The notes under the pieces were generated by a model, which had not been told where the DNA came from, did no database searches, and saw only the letters and a list, made by a program, of their open reading frames with translations. From positions 1-45,004 of the forward strand of contig NZ_BCSH01000013.1 in the NCBI RefSeq assembly GCF_001570765.1: 45,004 nucleotides of DNA, read 5' to 3'. The position numbers and the translations under genes were made by a program. Positions 26,741 through 35,910 of the stretch are shown piece after piece; positions within the stretch are counted from its first letter, which is position 1, and the number at the start of each line of letters is the position of its first letter. This DNA is from Nocardiopsis listeri NBRC 13360. GTDB lineage: Bacteria; Actinomycetota; Actinomycetes; Streptosporangiales; Streptosporangiaceae.

Positions 26741-28960
26741 ATGCACCCGCTGTACTTGACACTGGGCATCATCACCTCGGTCTTCGCCGTGGTCGCGATG
26801 GCCCTGTTCGGGTTCGGTCTGTACAAGATCGTGCGAACAGTGGGCGTCGGCAGAGCGGTGGAGCCCGAGCGCAAGGGGCCGTTTGGACAACGGCTCACCA
26901 TGACGCTCATCGAGATCGTCGGACACACCCGGATGCTCAAGCGTCCCTGGATCGGTGTGGCCCACTGGTTCGTGATGGTGTCCTTCCCCCTGCTGGTCCT
27001 CACGGTCATCGAGGCACAGGGTGAAGTCTTCGACCCGCACTTCAAACTGCCGATCATCCACGACTGGGCCATCTACGGTCTGGCGATCGAGTTCATCGCG
27101 GGTGCCAGCCTCATCGGCATCATCGGTCTGATCGCCTACCGGCTGTTGAACGGCCCCCACCGCAAGGGCCGTGACTCCCGGTTCTTCAACTCCAGGACCT
27201 GGACCGCCTACTACGTCGAGGCGTACATCCTCGGTCTGCTGTTGGCGATCTTCGCGATTCGCGGGTTCAAGGTGGCCATCGGTGACTTCGGCTTTCCCGT
27301 GTGGGCCACCCCGATCTCGCACGCGGTCGGCGCGATCCTGCCCGGCGACGCCGCGATCGCCGAGCCCGGGATCGCCCTGGTCGCCGCGTTCAAGCTGATC
27401 ATCAGCTACGCGTTCTTCATGGTGCTGTACTTCAACCTCACCATGGGCATCGGCTGGCACCGCTTCATCGCGCCGGTCAACATCTTCTTCAAGCGCAACG
27501 CCGACGGCAGCCCGACCCTGGGCCCCGCCAAGCAGATGATGGACAAGTCCGGCACCAAGCCCCTCGACTTCGAGGAGGCCGACCCGGACGAGGACCCGTT
27601 CGGCGCCGGCAAGCTGGAGGACTTCACCTGGAAGGGCCTGCTGGACTTCAGCAGCTGCACCGAGTGCGGTCGCTGCCAGTCCCAGTGCCCGGCCTGGAAC
27701 ACCGGCAAGCCGCTGTCGCCCAAGAAGGTCATCCTCGACCTGCAGGCGCACACCTACGAGAAGGCCCCATACCTGCTCCAGGGCATCACCGAGGAGACCC
27801 TCGCCGAGGCCCCGGACAACAGCCACGCGGGCGTCGACGTCCTCGCACTCCTCAACAAGCCGCTGGTCGGCACCGAGGAGGAGGGTGGCGTCATCCACCC
27901 CGACGAGCTCTGGGCCTGCACCAACTGTGGTGCCTGCGTCGAGCAGTGCCCCGTCGACATCGAGCACATCGACCACATCCTGGACATGCGTCGCTACCAG
28001 GTCATGGTCGAGTCCAACTTCCCGTCCGAGGCCAACACCCTCCTCAAGAACCTTGAGAACAAGGGCAACCCGTGGGGCATGGCCGAGGACCGGCGCATGG
28101 ACTGGATCGAGGAGTTGGCCGGTCAGGAGAACCCGGTCGAGGTCCAGGTCGTCGAGGACAAGCTGCCCGAGGGCACCGAGTACCTGTTCTGGGTCGGTTG
28201 CGCCGGTGCCCTGGAGGACCGCGCCAAGAAGACCACGAAGGCCATCGCCGAGTTGTTGGACATCGCGGACGTCAAGTTCGCCGTCCTGGGCGGTATGGAG
28301 GCCTGCACCGGTGATCCGGCACGGCGCCTGGGCATGGAGTACGTCTTCCAGATGCTGGCCCAGCAGAACGTCGAGACGCTCAACGACGCCGGTGTCACGA
28401 AGATCGTGGCCAGCTGCCCGCACTGCTTCAACACCCTGGCCAAGGAGTACCCGCAGCTCGGGGGCACCTACGAGGTCATCCACCACAGTCAGTTGCTGGC
28501 CCGGCTCGTGGACGAGGGTCGTCTGACCCCGGTGAGCTCCATCGACGAGAACATCACCTACCACGACCCGTGCTTCCTGGGCCGCCACAACAAGGTGTAC
28601 ACGCCGCCGCGCGACATCATGGCCCAGGTGCCCGGCGTCAAGACGCAGGAGATGCACCGGCACAAGGAGCGGGGCTTCTGCTGTGGCGCCGGTGGCGCCC
28701 GCATGTGGATGGAGGAGCGGATCGGCAAGCGCATCAACACCGAGCGGGTGGACGAGGCGCTGACCACCAACCCCGACACCGTCTCCACCGCGTGCCCGTT
28801 CTGCCAGGTCATGCTCGGCGACGCCATCAACGAGAAGAAGTCCGCCGGTGAGGCCAAGGAGACGCTGGAGGTCGTCGACGTCTCCCAGCTGCTGCTCCGT
28901 TCGGTCAAGGGCGACGACCCCGCGGCCGGCGGAGAGGAGAAGGAGACCGCCGACGCCTAG
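26741..28960 (+). CDS. Membrane Fe-S oxidoreductase, EtfD-like (ETF:quinone dehydrogenase type)
   Basis: A 739-residue protein from ATG 26741, with GGGAGG about 9 nt upstream. The N-terminal 250 residues hold six or so membrane helices in a nitrate-reductase-gamma-like layout (e.g. LGIITSVFAVVAMALFGFGL, IGIIGLIAYRLL). Two 4Fe-4S motifs follow: CTECGRCQSQCP (about residue 305) and CTNCGACVEQCP (about 390). The C-terminal half has two CCG-type cysteine-rich domains (CPHC near 565; CCGAGG near 645 and CPFCQ near 685). This is the architecture of mycobacterial EtfD (Rv0338c), which passes electrons from the electron-transfer flavoprotein to the membrane during fatty-acid beta-oxidation. The TTACT...AGTAA palindrome upstream agrees with control by a fatty-acid regulator. 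Confidence 0.88.
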   Translation: MHPLYLTLGIITSVFAVVAMALFGFGLYKIVRTVGVGRAVEPERKGPFGQRLTMTLIEIVGHTRMLKRPWIGVAHWFVMVSFPLLVLTVIEAQGEVFDPHFKLPIIHDWAIYGLAIEFIAGASLIGIIGLIAYRLLNGPHRKGRDSRFFNSRTWTAYYVEAYILGLLLAIFAIRGFKVAIGDFGFPVWATPISHAVGAILPGDAAIAEPGIALVAAFKLIISYAFFMVLYFNLTMGIGWHRFIAPVNIFFKRNADGSPTLGPAKQMMDKSGTKPLDFEEADPDEDPFGAGKLEDFTWKGLLDFSSCTECGRCQSQCPAWNTGKPLSPKKVILDLQAHTYEKAPYLLQGITEETLAEAPDNSHAGVDVLALLNKPLVGTEEEGGVIHPDELWACTNCGACVEQCPVDIEHIDHILDMRRYQVMVESNFPSEANTLLKNLENKGNPWGMAEDRRMDWIEELAGQENPVEVQVVEDKLPEGTEYLFWVGCAGALEDRAKKTTKAIAELLDIADVKFAVLGGMEACTGDPARRLGMEYVFQMLAQQNVETLNDAGVTKIVASCPHCFNTLAKEYPQLGGTYEVIHHSQLLARLVDEGRLTPVSSIDENITYHDPCFLGRHNKVYTPPRDIMAQVPGVKTQEMHRHKERGFCCGAGGARMWMEERIGKRINTERVDEALTTNPDTVSTACPFCQVMLGDAINEKKSAGEAKETLEVVDVSQLLLRSVKGDDPAAGGEEKETADA

Positions 28961-28992
28961 CGTCCGATCTCGCTGAGAATCCGCGCGCGAAT

Positions 28993-29020
28993 GGGCGGGA
29001 CATCCACGGGTGTCCCGCCC
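28993..29020 (+). terminator. Terminator of the EtfD-like gene
   Basis: A perfect 10-bp stem (28993-29002 with 29011-29020) with an 8-nt loop, followed by TTTCCGTTTC. It starts 33 nt after the stop codon. Confidence 0.8.
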
Positions 29021-29419
29021 TTTCCGTTTCTTCGAAAGAGCAGTAGATCCCAGAGGACGTTTTTTCCTGAGAAGAAATTTCCCATTCGTTGTCGGGTGGG
29101 ATCGATTCGACGGAGAATGGCGAATTCCGCCGACAGGCCGAGGGCGTCTCGTGTAGAAAGTTGGTGACCGCAGGTACGGCCCCGCCCGACGTGAGTGTGA
29201 GGGGACGGGCGTGGACCGCACCGCGGCCGCGACCGCGCTCGCACGTGAGGTGACGAAGGGGCACGTGCGAGCGCGGCGCACCACCGCACATGTGGAAGTG
29301 ACGAGCGTGGACACGACGGCGCATGACATATGTCAGTGGCCCACCCGGGAGAATCCTCGCGCCGTCGTGTGACAGCGGTGTCTGGTACCCGTGACGCCGG
29401 ATCCGACAGGCTATGACGT
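29021..29419 (+). promoter_or_regulatory. Structured leader/operator region before the ABC exporter
   Basis: About 400 bp without a convincing gene. It contains a perfect 15-bp inverted repeat (29233-29247 with 29262-29276, 14-nt spacer) and a perfect 12-bp palindrome TGACATATGTCA (29324-29335), followed about 85 nt later by the ATPase start. The part around 29030-29150 is relatively A/T-rich. Promoter and operator functions are inferred. Confidence 0.5.
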
Positions 29420-30418
29420 ATGACGGCGACAGCGAACACCACCAAGGACACCAGTGCCCCCCACACCAGTGCGGAACCGGCGGTGGTCGTCCGAGACCTG
29501 AGGCAGAAGTACGGCGATTTCGAAGCGGTCAAGGGTGTCTCCTTCGAGATCCGGCCCGGTGAGCTCTTCGCGCTCCTGGGCACCAACGGTGCCGGTAAGA
29601 CCACCACCATCGAGACCCTCGAAGGGTTCCGCCGCCCCAGCTCCGGCACCGCCCGGGTCTTCGGGCAGGACCCCTACGGTCAGCCCGTCGGGGTACGCGA
29701 GCGCACCAACGCGGTGCTCCAGGGCAGCGGCCTGATGGAGGACCTCAGCGTCGACGAGACCCTCGCCCTCGCCGCCGACCTCGCCGCCGACCCGCGCGGA
29801 ACCGACGAGGTGCTCACGCTGATCGGTCTCACCGACAAGCGCGGGCTGCGGGTCCGTCAGCTCTCCGGTGGCCAAAAGCGCCGACTCGACCTCGGCCTGG
29901 CCCTGCTCACCCGGCCCGAGGTGCTCTACCTCGACGAACCCAGCACCGGAATGGACCCCGAGGCGAGGCACGAGACCTGGCGGATCATCGGCGACCTCAA
30001 GCGGGACGGCGTCGCGATCCTGCTCACCACGCACTACCTGGAAGAGGCCGAGAAGCTCGCCGACCGGCTCGCCATCATGCACCGTGGCGAGATCCGGGTG
30101 GAGGGAACGCTCGGCGAGGTCCTCGCCGGATGGGGCGACCGGGTGAGCTTCCTGTTGCCGAGCGACGTGCGCACCGCCGACCTGCCCGAACTGGAGGGTG
30201 CAGAGGTCGAGGTGCAGACCCGAGAACAGCGGCTGTGGGCGACCTACACGATCCGCGGCGGCGACGTCGCCGACCGGGCACACCACACCGTCGCCGCCCT
30301 CATGGCCTGGGCGGGCGAGCGCGGTGGAACCCTACAACACCTGCAGGTGCGCGGCGCCTCCCTGGAGGACGTCTTCCTCCAGGTCGCGGACGGCGCGGCG
30401 GACCTGGTCGGCGAGTAG
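29420..30418 (+). CDS. ABC exporter ATP-binding protein (DrrA/ABC-2 type)
   Basis: A 332-residue protein from ATG 29420; only a weak ACAGG is seen upstream. The ATPase domain spans about residues 20-235: Walker A GTNGAGKTTT (about 57-66), Q-loop VLQGSGLMEDLSV, signature LSGGQKRRLD (about 148), Walker B VLYLDEPSTGMD and H-loop LLTTHYLEEAE. A DrrA-like C-terminal extension follows. With the permease gene 49 bp downstream it forms a two-component ABC-2 exporter of the drug/lipid type. The substrate is unknown. Confidence 0.93.
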   Translation: MTATANTTKDTSAPHTSAEPAVVVRDLRQKYGDFEAVKGVSFEIRPGELFALLGTNGAGKTTTIETLEGFRRPSSGTARVFGQDPYGQPVGVRERTNAVLQGSGLMEDLSVDETLALAADLAADPRGTDEVLTLIGLTDKRGLRVRQLSGGQKRRLDLGLALLTRPEVLYLDEPSTGMDPEARHETWRIIGDLKRDGVAILLTTHYLEEAEKLADRLAIMHRGEIRVEGTLGEVLAGWGDRVSFLLPSDVRTADLPELEGAEVEVQTREQRLWATYTIRGGDVADRAHHTVAALMAWAGERGGTLQHLQVRGASLEDVFLQVADGAADLVGE

Positions 30419-30467
30419 CGGCCGGACCTTCGGACCACCCACCCCACAGACTTCTGGAGCAACCATC

Positions 30468-31310
30468 ATGACCACCACAGCCACCGAGGGCACCGAACGC
30501 CGCAAGAAGGGGCCGGGCGCGCTGCGACAGACCCTGCGCCTGGGCCGCACCGAGTTCACGCTCTTCGTCCGGTACAAGACCGCGTTGATGTACCTGATCA
30601 TGCCGGTGATCCTGCTGCTTCCGGTCCTCAACCAGGAGAGCGTTCCGATCCTGGGTGAGTACACCACCACGGAGGCGGCGCTGGTCGGCACCATCGGTGC
30701 CATCGCCCTGTTCATCGGCCTGGGGCACCCCTCCAACGTCTTCACCGCCCGACGTGAGGCCTTGGTCCTCAAGCGGCTCCGGGTGAGCGGGGTCCCGGCG
30801 GTGGCGATCTTCGGCGGCGTGTTCCTCGTGGTCCTGCTGTTCACCCTGTTGATCGCGGCGCTCATCATCGGCGGGTCCATCGCCCTCGGCGGTCCCCTGC
30901 CCTCCGACCCGGTGATGCTGGTGTTCTCCGTGGTGCTGGGATGCCTCGCGATGACCCTGCTGGGTCTGCTGATCACCCGTTTCGTGAGCAACGCCGAATC
31001 CGCGCAGATGCTCTCGATGGTGCCGATGATGGCCTTGCTGTTCCTCGGCGGCAGCTTCATCCCGCTGGATGTCCTGCCCGACGGCCTGCGCCAGGTGGCG
31101 ATGCTGCTGCCGGTCGCCCCGACCGTGGAGATGGCCCAGGCCGGCTACTTCGGCTACGACGTCTTCGGCGGTCTTGAGGGCGCCGAACCGGTGGGGCTCA
31201 TCGGCCTGTGGGCCGGCGCGCTGCCCAACATCGGCGTCATGCTCGTCTGGATCGTGGTCCTGGCGCTGCTGGTCCACCGCTACTTCGTCTGGGACCCCCG
31301 CCGTCCCTGA
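30468..31310 (+). CDS. ABC-2 type exporter permease
   Basis: A 280-residue protein from ATG 30468, with TGGAGC about 7 nt upstream. Six membrane segments are visible: about residues 40-55, 70-88, 110-137 (FGGVFLVVLLFTLLIAALII), 145-170, 178-200 and 245-270. Between the fifth and sixth is the long loop with GGSFIPLDVLPDGLRQVAMLLP, typical of ABC-2 permeases. It pairs with the ATPase just upstream. Structured repeat copy B follows 56 bp after its stop, separating it from the double-kinase gene. Confidence 0.92.
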   Translation: MTTTATEGTERRKKGPGALRQTLRLGRTEFTLFVRYKTALMYLIMPVILLLPVLNQESVPILGEYTTTEAALVGTIGAIALFIGLGHPSNVFTARREALVLKRLRVSGVPAVAIFGGVFLVVLLFTLLIAALIIGGSIALGGPLPSDPVMLVFSVVLGCLAMTLLGLLITRFVSNAESAQMLSMVPMMALLFLGGSFIPLDVLPDGLRQVAMLLPVAPTVEMAQAGYFGYDVFGGLEGAEPVGLIGLWAGALPNIGVMLVWIVVLALLVHRYFVWDPRRP

Positions 31311-31366
31311 GGGAGACGGACGGGACGAACGCGCCGGGAGGACCCAGGACGGGGCCCTATCCTTCA

Positions 31367-31538
31367 GGGCCTCCGCTTCGCTTCGACGTGTTCGGGCGCC
31401 CCGAAAGGTCAGGAACCTTCGGCACCTTTGGTGTGATGGCGAAAAGCGTGCCATCCCACCGCCGGTACCTCCCCGGGTTTCCAGGGAACGGGGCCTGACG
31501 GCGCCCGAACGGTAACCCCTTGTGGACCAGGAAACAGG
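31367..31538 (+). repeat. Structured intergenic repeat, copy B
   Basis: Inverted relative to copy A (21513-21670). Arms are GTTCGGGCGCC (31390-31400) and its complement (31500-31510), with GTCAGG/CCTGAC inside (31408-31413, 31494-31499). The inner hairpin pairs 31430-31440 with 31450-31460. Here the stem has GATGGC/GCCATC where copy A has GATAGC/GCTATC, a compensatory change. It lies between the ABC permease and the double histidine kinase, and the strand given is their transcription direction. Confidence 0.85.
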
Positions 31539-31597
31539 GCCCGAGCCTGTGGACAACCGTTCTGAGGGGTCGGCGCGTTTTAACGTGAGGTGGACGG

Positions 31598-34165
31598 ATG
31601 ACGGTGGGGAAGGCGGGGCGGGTGGCGCTACAGCTCGGAGAGGACACGGAGCCGACCGAGGTCTTCGAATCGTCGGACGGCGGTCTCTACACCCGCAGGC
31701 AGCGCCGCCTCCGCTGGGTCGTGCTGATCTTCATGTCCGCCCTGGGACTGCTCTTCCTGGTCTGGCCCTCCTACGAACTGCTCTTCCGACTCGATCCCGC
31801 CGGAAGACGCATCGAGTACTGGATGGTGGAGGGACAACGGCAGTGGCCGACCCTGGTCGCCCTGGGGTTGGGAGTGATCGGCTCGGCCTTCGGTTGTCGG
31901 ATGACGTGGGAACGGGTGAACGGTCGCGCCGTCGCCGATCCCCGTCTGTACTGGGGGACCCTGGTCGTGGTCGCCCTGATGTGCGTCTTCCTCCGGATCC
32001 CCTTCTACGTCTTCTCCACGTGCGCGGGTACCTGGTGCCTGCTGGTCTTCATGGGCCCGTGGCGGCGGTCCCTCTGGATCAGCCCGCTCCTGGTGGTCCT
32101 GCCTTGGATCCGGCTCCTGATCGACCCGATCGGCCACTCGCCCCTCCTGCTCGGGATGGACTTCGTCCTCGCGGTCCTCTTCATGTTGATCCTCTGGTCC
32201 GGTTGTGTGGCCACCTTCTGGATGTGGGACGCGACCCGTGAGGCTGTCGAGGGCTCCCAGACCCGTGCCCGGCTGGCGGTGAGCGAGGAGCGCCTCCGTT
32301 TCACCGAGGACATCCGGGACCTTCTGGGCACGGAGTTGAGCACGCTCGCGGTGAGCGCCGACCACGCGGGTCGGGTCCTGCGCACCGACCCGCAGGAGGC
32401 ACGGTCGAGGATCGACCGGGTGCACGAGGCGGCACGAGGAACGCTGCAACGAGTACGATCCGTGGTCCGCGGCTACCGTGACCTGGACCTGGAGACCGAG
32501 GTGGGTTCGGTCCGGGCGGTCCTGGAGCAGAATCGGACCGTCACGACGGTCACCGGCCTGAGCGGGTTGGAATTGCCACGCGAGACCGCCGGTCTGGCCG
32601 CGTGGGTGGTGCGCGAGGGCGGCACGAACGTTTTGCGGCACAGCGAGGCCCGCCGGTGCCGGATCGAGTTCTCCGTGGTGGAGGCGGCCGAAGACGTTCC
32701 GAGCAGCCTGGTCATCGAGCTGGCCAACGACGGCGTCGAGGTCGGTGAGGCCGAGGACACGGGCTCGGTCAGCGGTCTGTCGGGGTTGGCCGAACGCGTC
32801 GAGCGTGTCGGCGGCACACTGACGGCGACCGGTACGGCCGACGGTGGTTTTCGGCTGCGCACGGTCGTCCCGCTCTCCGATGCCTCGCTCCAGAGCGCGC
32901 ACCGGAATCCGGTGCGAGCGGTCACCGAGCGGGTCACCGCGCGAGCGGACGTCGTGGTGCCCTCCGGAAAAGTCCAGGGGGAGACGAGCGGCGGGAAGGA
33001 CCGGTGGGCCGACCGCCGTTTCCGGATCACCCGCACGATCAACTTCGTCATGCTCGGGGGAAGCTGCCTGTTCACGGCCTTGTTCCCCCTCCTCGACCTG
33101 GTCTTCAGCGCGTCAGGGCAGAGCCCGATGTGGCGGTCCGCGCTCGGGGTGGTGCTCTGCGCACCCAACATCGTCCTGCTCATCCTGTTGCTGCGCGAGC
33201 GCCTGGACGGCGACCGGTCCCCCTCCCCAAGGCTCTACTGGACCTCTCTGGCGCTGTTGGCGGCGACGGCCGTCCTGCTCGCCTCACCGGTGACGAGCCT
33301 GTTCACGATCGCCATCTGGTGGTCGATCGGCGCCCTCCTGACGCACGGACGCACCACCCTCGTCGTCAGTGTGGCCCTGCTGCTCTCTCCACTGGTGCTG
33401 CTGCCGACCTATGCCGTGCCCATCACCGACCTCCCCCTTTACCTCCTGGTCTGGGTCGGTGCGGTCCTGGCCGCCTTGGTGATGGTCGGCACGACCTTGC
33501 TCACCATCTGGCTCTGGGACGCCAGTCGTGAGGCGGTCATCGGCCAGCGGGCCCGTGCCCGGCTCGCGGTGACCGAGGAACGGCTCCGTTTCGCCCGGGA
33601 CATGCACGACCTGCTCGGGCACAGCCTGTCCGCTCTGGCGGTCAAGGCCCAGTTGGCGAGCCGTCTGGTGGATCGCGCTCCGGATCGCGCCGCCGTCGAA
33701 CTGGCGGAGGTCCAGGACCTGGCTCGCAAGGCGCTGGGTCAGGTGCGATCGGCGGTGAGCGGCCGCCGGGAGGCCGACCTGACCGACGAGGTCGCCTCGG
33801 TCTCCTCGATCCTGGGGACAGGAGGGACCCGGACCACGGTCACCGGGTTGGAAGGGCTCCGGCTCCCGGAGCGGGTCGAGGCGACGGCCGCGTGGGTGGT
33901 GCGGGAGGGAGGCACCAACGTGCTGCGACACAGCGACGCCGAGGAATGCCAGATCACCTTCACCCTGGCCCGCGGGGAGGCCGGGGAGAGCGACACCCTG
34001 GTGTTGGAGATGCACAACGACCACGCCCGGGAACGGGTGAGGGACGAGAACGGCGGCAACGGGCTGACCGGGCTCGCCGAACGTGTCTCCGCGAACGGGG
34101 GGACGGTCTCCGGATCCCGCACCAGGGACGGCGGTTTCCTGCTCCGCGCGGTCCTGCCTCTCTGA
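31598..34165 (+). CDS. Tandem DesK-type histidine kinase, first module without its phospho-acceptor His
   Basis: An 855-residue protein made of two homologous kinases in a row. Each half has several membrane helices, a dimerisation/phospho-acceptor region (HisKA_3) and a GHKL ATPase domain. The second half is canonical: RFARDMHDLLGHSL with His670, N box GGTNVLRH (Asn774) and GLTGLAERV. The first half aligns closely (RFTEDIRDLLGTEL), but the acceptor position is Arg240 and the following His is Thr245. Its N box (Asn344) and GLSGLAERV are kept. The first module may therefore bind ATP and signal without being phosphorylated, possibly as an intramolecular regulator. No response regulator is adjacent, so it is an orphan. 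The upstream ABC exporter may be its functional partner. Confidence 0.9.
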   Translation: MTVGKAGRVALQLGEDTEPTEVFESSDGGLYTRRQRRLRWVVLIFMSALGLLFLVWPSYELLFRLDPAGRRIEYWMVEGQRQWPTLVALGLGVIGSAFGCRMTWERVNGRAVADPRLYWGTLVVVALMCVFLRIPFYVFSTCAGTWCLLVFMGPWRRSLWISPLLVVLPWIRLLIDPIGHSPLLLGMDFVLAVLFMLILWSGCVATFWMWDATREAVEGSQTRARLAVSEERLRFTEDIRDLLGTELSTLAVSADHAGRVLRTDPQEARSRIDRVHEAARGTLQRVRSVVRGYRDLDLETEVGSVRAVLEQNRTVTTVTGLSGLELPRETAGLAAWVVREGGTNVLRHSEARRCRIEFSVVEAAEDVPSSLVIELANDGVEVGEAEDTGSVSGLSGLAERVERVGGTLTATGTADGGFRLRTVVPLSDASLQSAHRNPVRAVTERVTARADVVVPSGKVQGETSGGKDRWADRRFRITRTINFVMLGGSCLFTALFPLLDLVFSASGQSPMWRSALGVVLCAPNIVLLILLLRERLDGDRSPSPRLYWTSLALLAATAVLLASPVTSLFTIAIWWSIGALLTHGRTTLVVSVALLLSPLVLLPTYAVPITDLPLYLLVWVGAVLAALVMVGTTLLTIWLWDASREAVIGQRARARLAVTEERLRFARDMHDLLGHSLSALAVKAQLASRLVDRAPDRAAVELAEVQDLARKALGQVRSAVSGRREADLTDEVASVSSILGTGGTRTTVTGLEGLRLPERVEATAAWVVREGGTNVLRHSDAEECQITFTLARGEAGESDTLVLEMHNDHARERVRDENGGNGLTGLAERVSANGGTVSGSRTRDGGFLLRAVLPL

Positions 34166-34186
34166 CCCGACGCGTGGGCCCCTGCC

Positions 34187-34215
34187 CCGCGACACCCTGG
34201 ACCGGGGCGTCGCGG
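34187..34215. terminator. Weak hairpin between convergent genes
   Basis: A 7-bp stem (34187-34193 with 34209-34215) with a 15-nt loop lies between the double-kinase stop and the convergent hypothetical gene. A plausible bidirectional terminator, but short. Confidence 0.35.
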
Positions 34216-34237
34216 AGCATCCGGGGGGTCGGTTCCG

Positions 34238-34987
34238 TCAGAGGGTGACCACGGAGTCGAAGGCGGCGTCGATACCGCCGGTGACCTCTTCGCCTCCACC
34301 GGTGTTCAGGCCGAGCATGAACGCGCCCTGGTCGCCGCCGAGCTCCATGACCAGGAATCTTCCATAGGTGTCCGCACCGTCGCCCGAATCGCTGCCCATG
34401 GTCACCCCGAACGCGGGAACGCCGTCCACCTCGGTGCCGCCGTCCGGTTCGATCCACAGGTCGCCCTCCTCGGCGACCAGTTGTCCGACCATGTCCGTGG
34501 CCATGTCCACGGAGGTGAGCGCGAGGGGTTCGAGGGGGCCGAGCTCCTCGGTGCCGGTCACGATGATCGCTTCCGGGTCCTGCGGCGAACCATGGACCGA
34601 GTAGGTGTCGTACTCCGGTGGCACCTGGTCGTCACCGAGCCGCTGCCAACCCTCACCGGGGAGTTGGAAGGCCAACCCCGAGTTCGGGTCGGAGACGGTG
34701 CCGGCGGCGGTCTCGGCCGGCGCCTGGTCGGTTTCGTGCTCCCCGCCCTCGCCGGAGACCTCCGAAGCGGAGGCGTCACCGGAGTCGGCGCCGGGGCCGG
34801 CCGAGGAGTCGTCGCGGGACAGGAACCAGCCGACGCCCGCCGCCGTGATCAGGAGGAAGAGGACCGTCACCACGGCGGCGATGGTGAAGGTGACCTTGCG
34901 CGCCTCGTCCGGCTCTTCGGAGTCGTCGGCGTCGCGGAGGTCGAGGCGCCGACGGGTCTCGGGGGTGGGTCTTTCGGGTTCGCGCAT
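34238..34987 (-). CDS. Membrane-anchored hypothetical protein with extracytoplasmic domain
   Basis: A 249-residue protein from ATG 34987, with CAGGAG 5 nt upstream; a longer frame to 35047 lacks a site. The cytoplasmic N-terminus is charged (residues 1-30). One membrane helix lies at about 31-55 (FTIAAVVTVLFLLITAAGVGWFL). An acidic Gly/Ser/Glu linker (about 56-100) leads to a folded domain of about 150 residues (GLAFQLPGEGWQRL, EAIIVTGTEELG, FGVTMGSDSGD). Similar layouts occur in many actinobacterial proteins of unknown function. Confidence 0.75.
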   Translation of the reverse strand: MREPERPTPETRRRLDLRDADDSEEPDEARKVTFTIAAVVTVLFLLITAAGVGWFLSRDDSSAGPGADSGDASASEVSGEGGEHETDQAPAETAAGTVSDPNSGLAFQLPGEGWQRLGDDQVPPEYDTYSVHGSPQDPEAIIVTGTEELGPLEPLALTSVDMATDMVGQLVAEEGDLWIEPDGGTEVDGVPAFGVTMGSDSGDGADTYGRFLVMELGGDQGAFMLGLNTGGGEEVTGGIDAAFDSVVTL

Positions 34988-35146
34988 CCATGCTCCTGCG
35001 GGGGTGGCCGGCCGTGACCGGGGTGACCGAGGGGTCAGAAGGGTCACTACCCGGAGGCGGGGCCATTGGAGCGGACCGGGGGTGGCCGGATCGGGCCGTT
35101 CCGGTCGGGAACCCGACGATCGTGCGAGGAGGGGCGCCGCCGGCGG

Positions 35147-35638
35147 TCAGATGTACCAGGGAGCGAGCCTGCGCAGCAGGGGGCCCTGGGGTGCGCGGTG
35201 GGTGTGGAAGTCCCCGAGGGCCTGGAGCGGGGCCCATGGAGTGGACGGTCCCAGCGGGATCGGCCCGTGACCGGTACCGGTGAGGGACGCGTTCCGTTTC
35301 GGGTCCGCGGGCGCACGCTCCGTGCGTGGATCGGGAGGGCGGGGCGCCGGAGCGATGTCGACACCGTGCGGGGACGTTCCTTCGGGTGGCGTCGGCTCCG
35401 GAGGACAAGGAGCCGGCTCTTCCCGTCCAGACCCGGGGCATGGTGGCCCACCGGACGGCGAAGTTACCCCGTGGTCGCCCTCGGGGTGTTCCGCGATCCC
35501 CAATGCGCGGTCGATCTCATCGAGACTCAGGCTCTGGTCGGTTTCGGCGACCGCTATCAGGACCTCGGCGTACAGCTCGATCTCGGCGAGGGCGACATGG
35601 TCGTGAAGGCGGTCGCGCAGCCCGGTGGCGTGGTTCAT
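35147..35638 (-). CDS. Conserved actinobacterial hypothetical protein
   Basis: A 163-residue protein from ATG 35638, with GGAGGTGA 6 nt upstream. The helical N-terminus (LRDRLHDHVALAEIELYAEV, SLSLDEIDRALGI, about residues 7-47) and the short C-terminal end (GPLLRRLAPWYI) have the look of conserved blocks. The roughly 95 residues between are Pro/Gly/Glu-rich and probably disordered. I recognise this pattern from other actinomycetes but know no function. It lies downstream of the gamma-carbonic anhydrase-like gene on the same strand, with a strong hairpin between. Confidence 0.7.
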   Translation of the reverse strand: MNHATGLRDRLHDHVALAEIELYAEVLIAVAETDQSLSLDEIDRALGIAEHPEGDHGVTSPSGGPPCPGSGREEPAPCPPEPTPPEGTSPHGVDIAPAPRPPDPRTERAPADPKRNASLTGTGHGPIPLGPSTPWAPLQALGDFHTHRAPQGPLLRRLAPWYI

Positions 35639-35782
35639 GGGTGCTCACCTCCGAGGGACGACGGTGTCGCTGGGCGGGACGGAGACGCCCACACCCTCGG
35701 TGTTCGGGCGGGCGCGACGCAGTCCGCTCCGACAGGGGGCGAGCACTTTCCAGGCTAGGTCCGAGAGTGCTCCTCGCGCATG

Positions 35783-35815
35783 ACTCGGGTGGGCCACCCA
35801 TCCGCCCACCCGAGT
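35783..35815 (-). terminator. Hairpin terminator after the carbonic anhydrase-like gene
   Basis: A perfect 12-bp stem (35783-35794 with 35804-35815) with a 9-nt loop, about 96 nt past the stop of the minus-strand carbonic anhydrase-like gene. No T-run. Confidence 0.6.
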
Positions 35816-35910
35816 TAGTCACACAGTGCCCGTTCCCTTCGGGGGAGGCGCGTCGAGGTCCCGGTGGCCTCCATCCGGAGGGACCATGGGAGAGGCCGTC
35901 GACCACGCCT

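Noticed and set aside
26669..29329. Long minus-strand open frame opposite the EtfD-like gene
   Set aside because: Shadow of the coding strand; no ribosome-binding site or recognisable domain, while the plus strand has clear Fe-S motifs.
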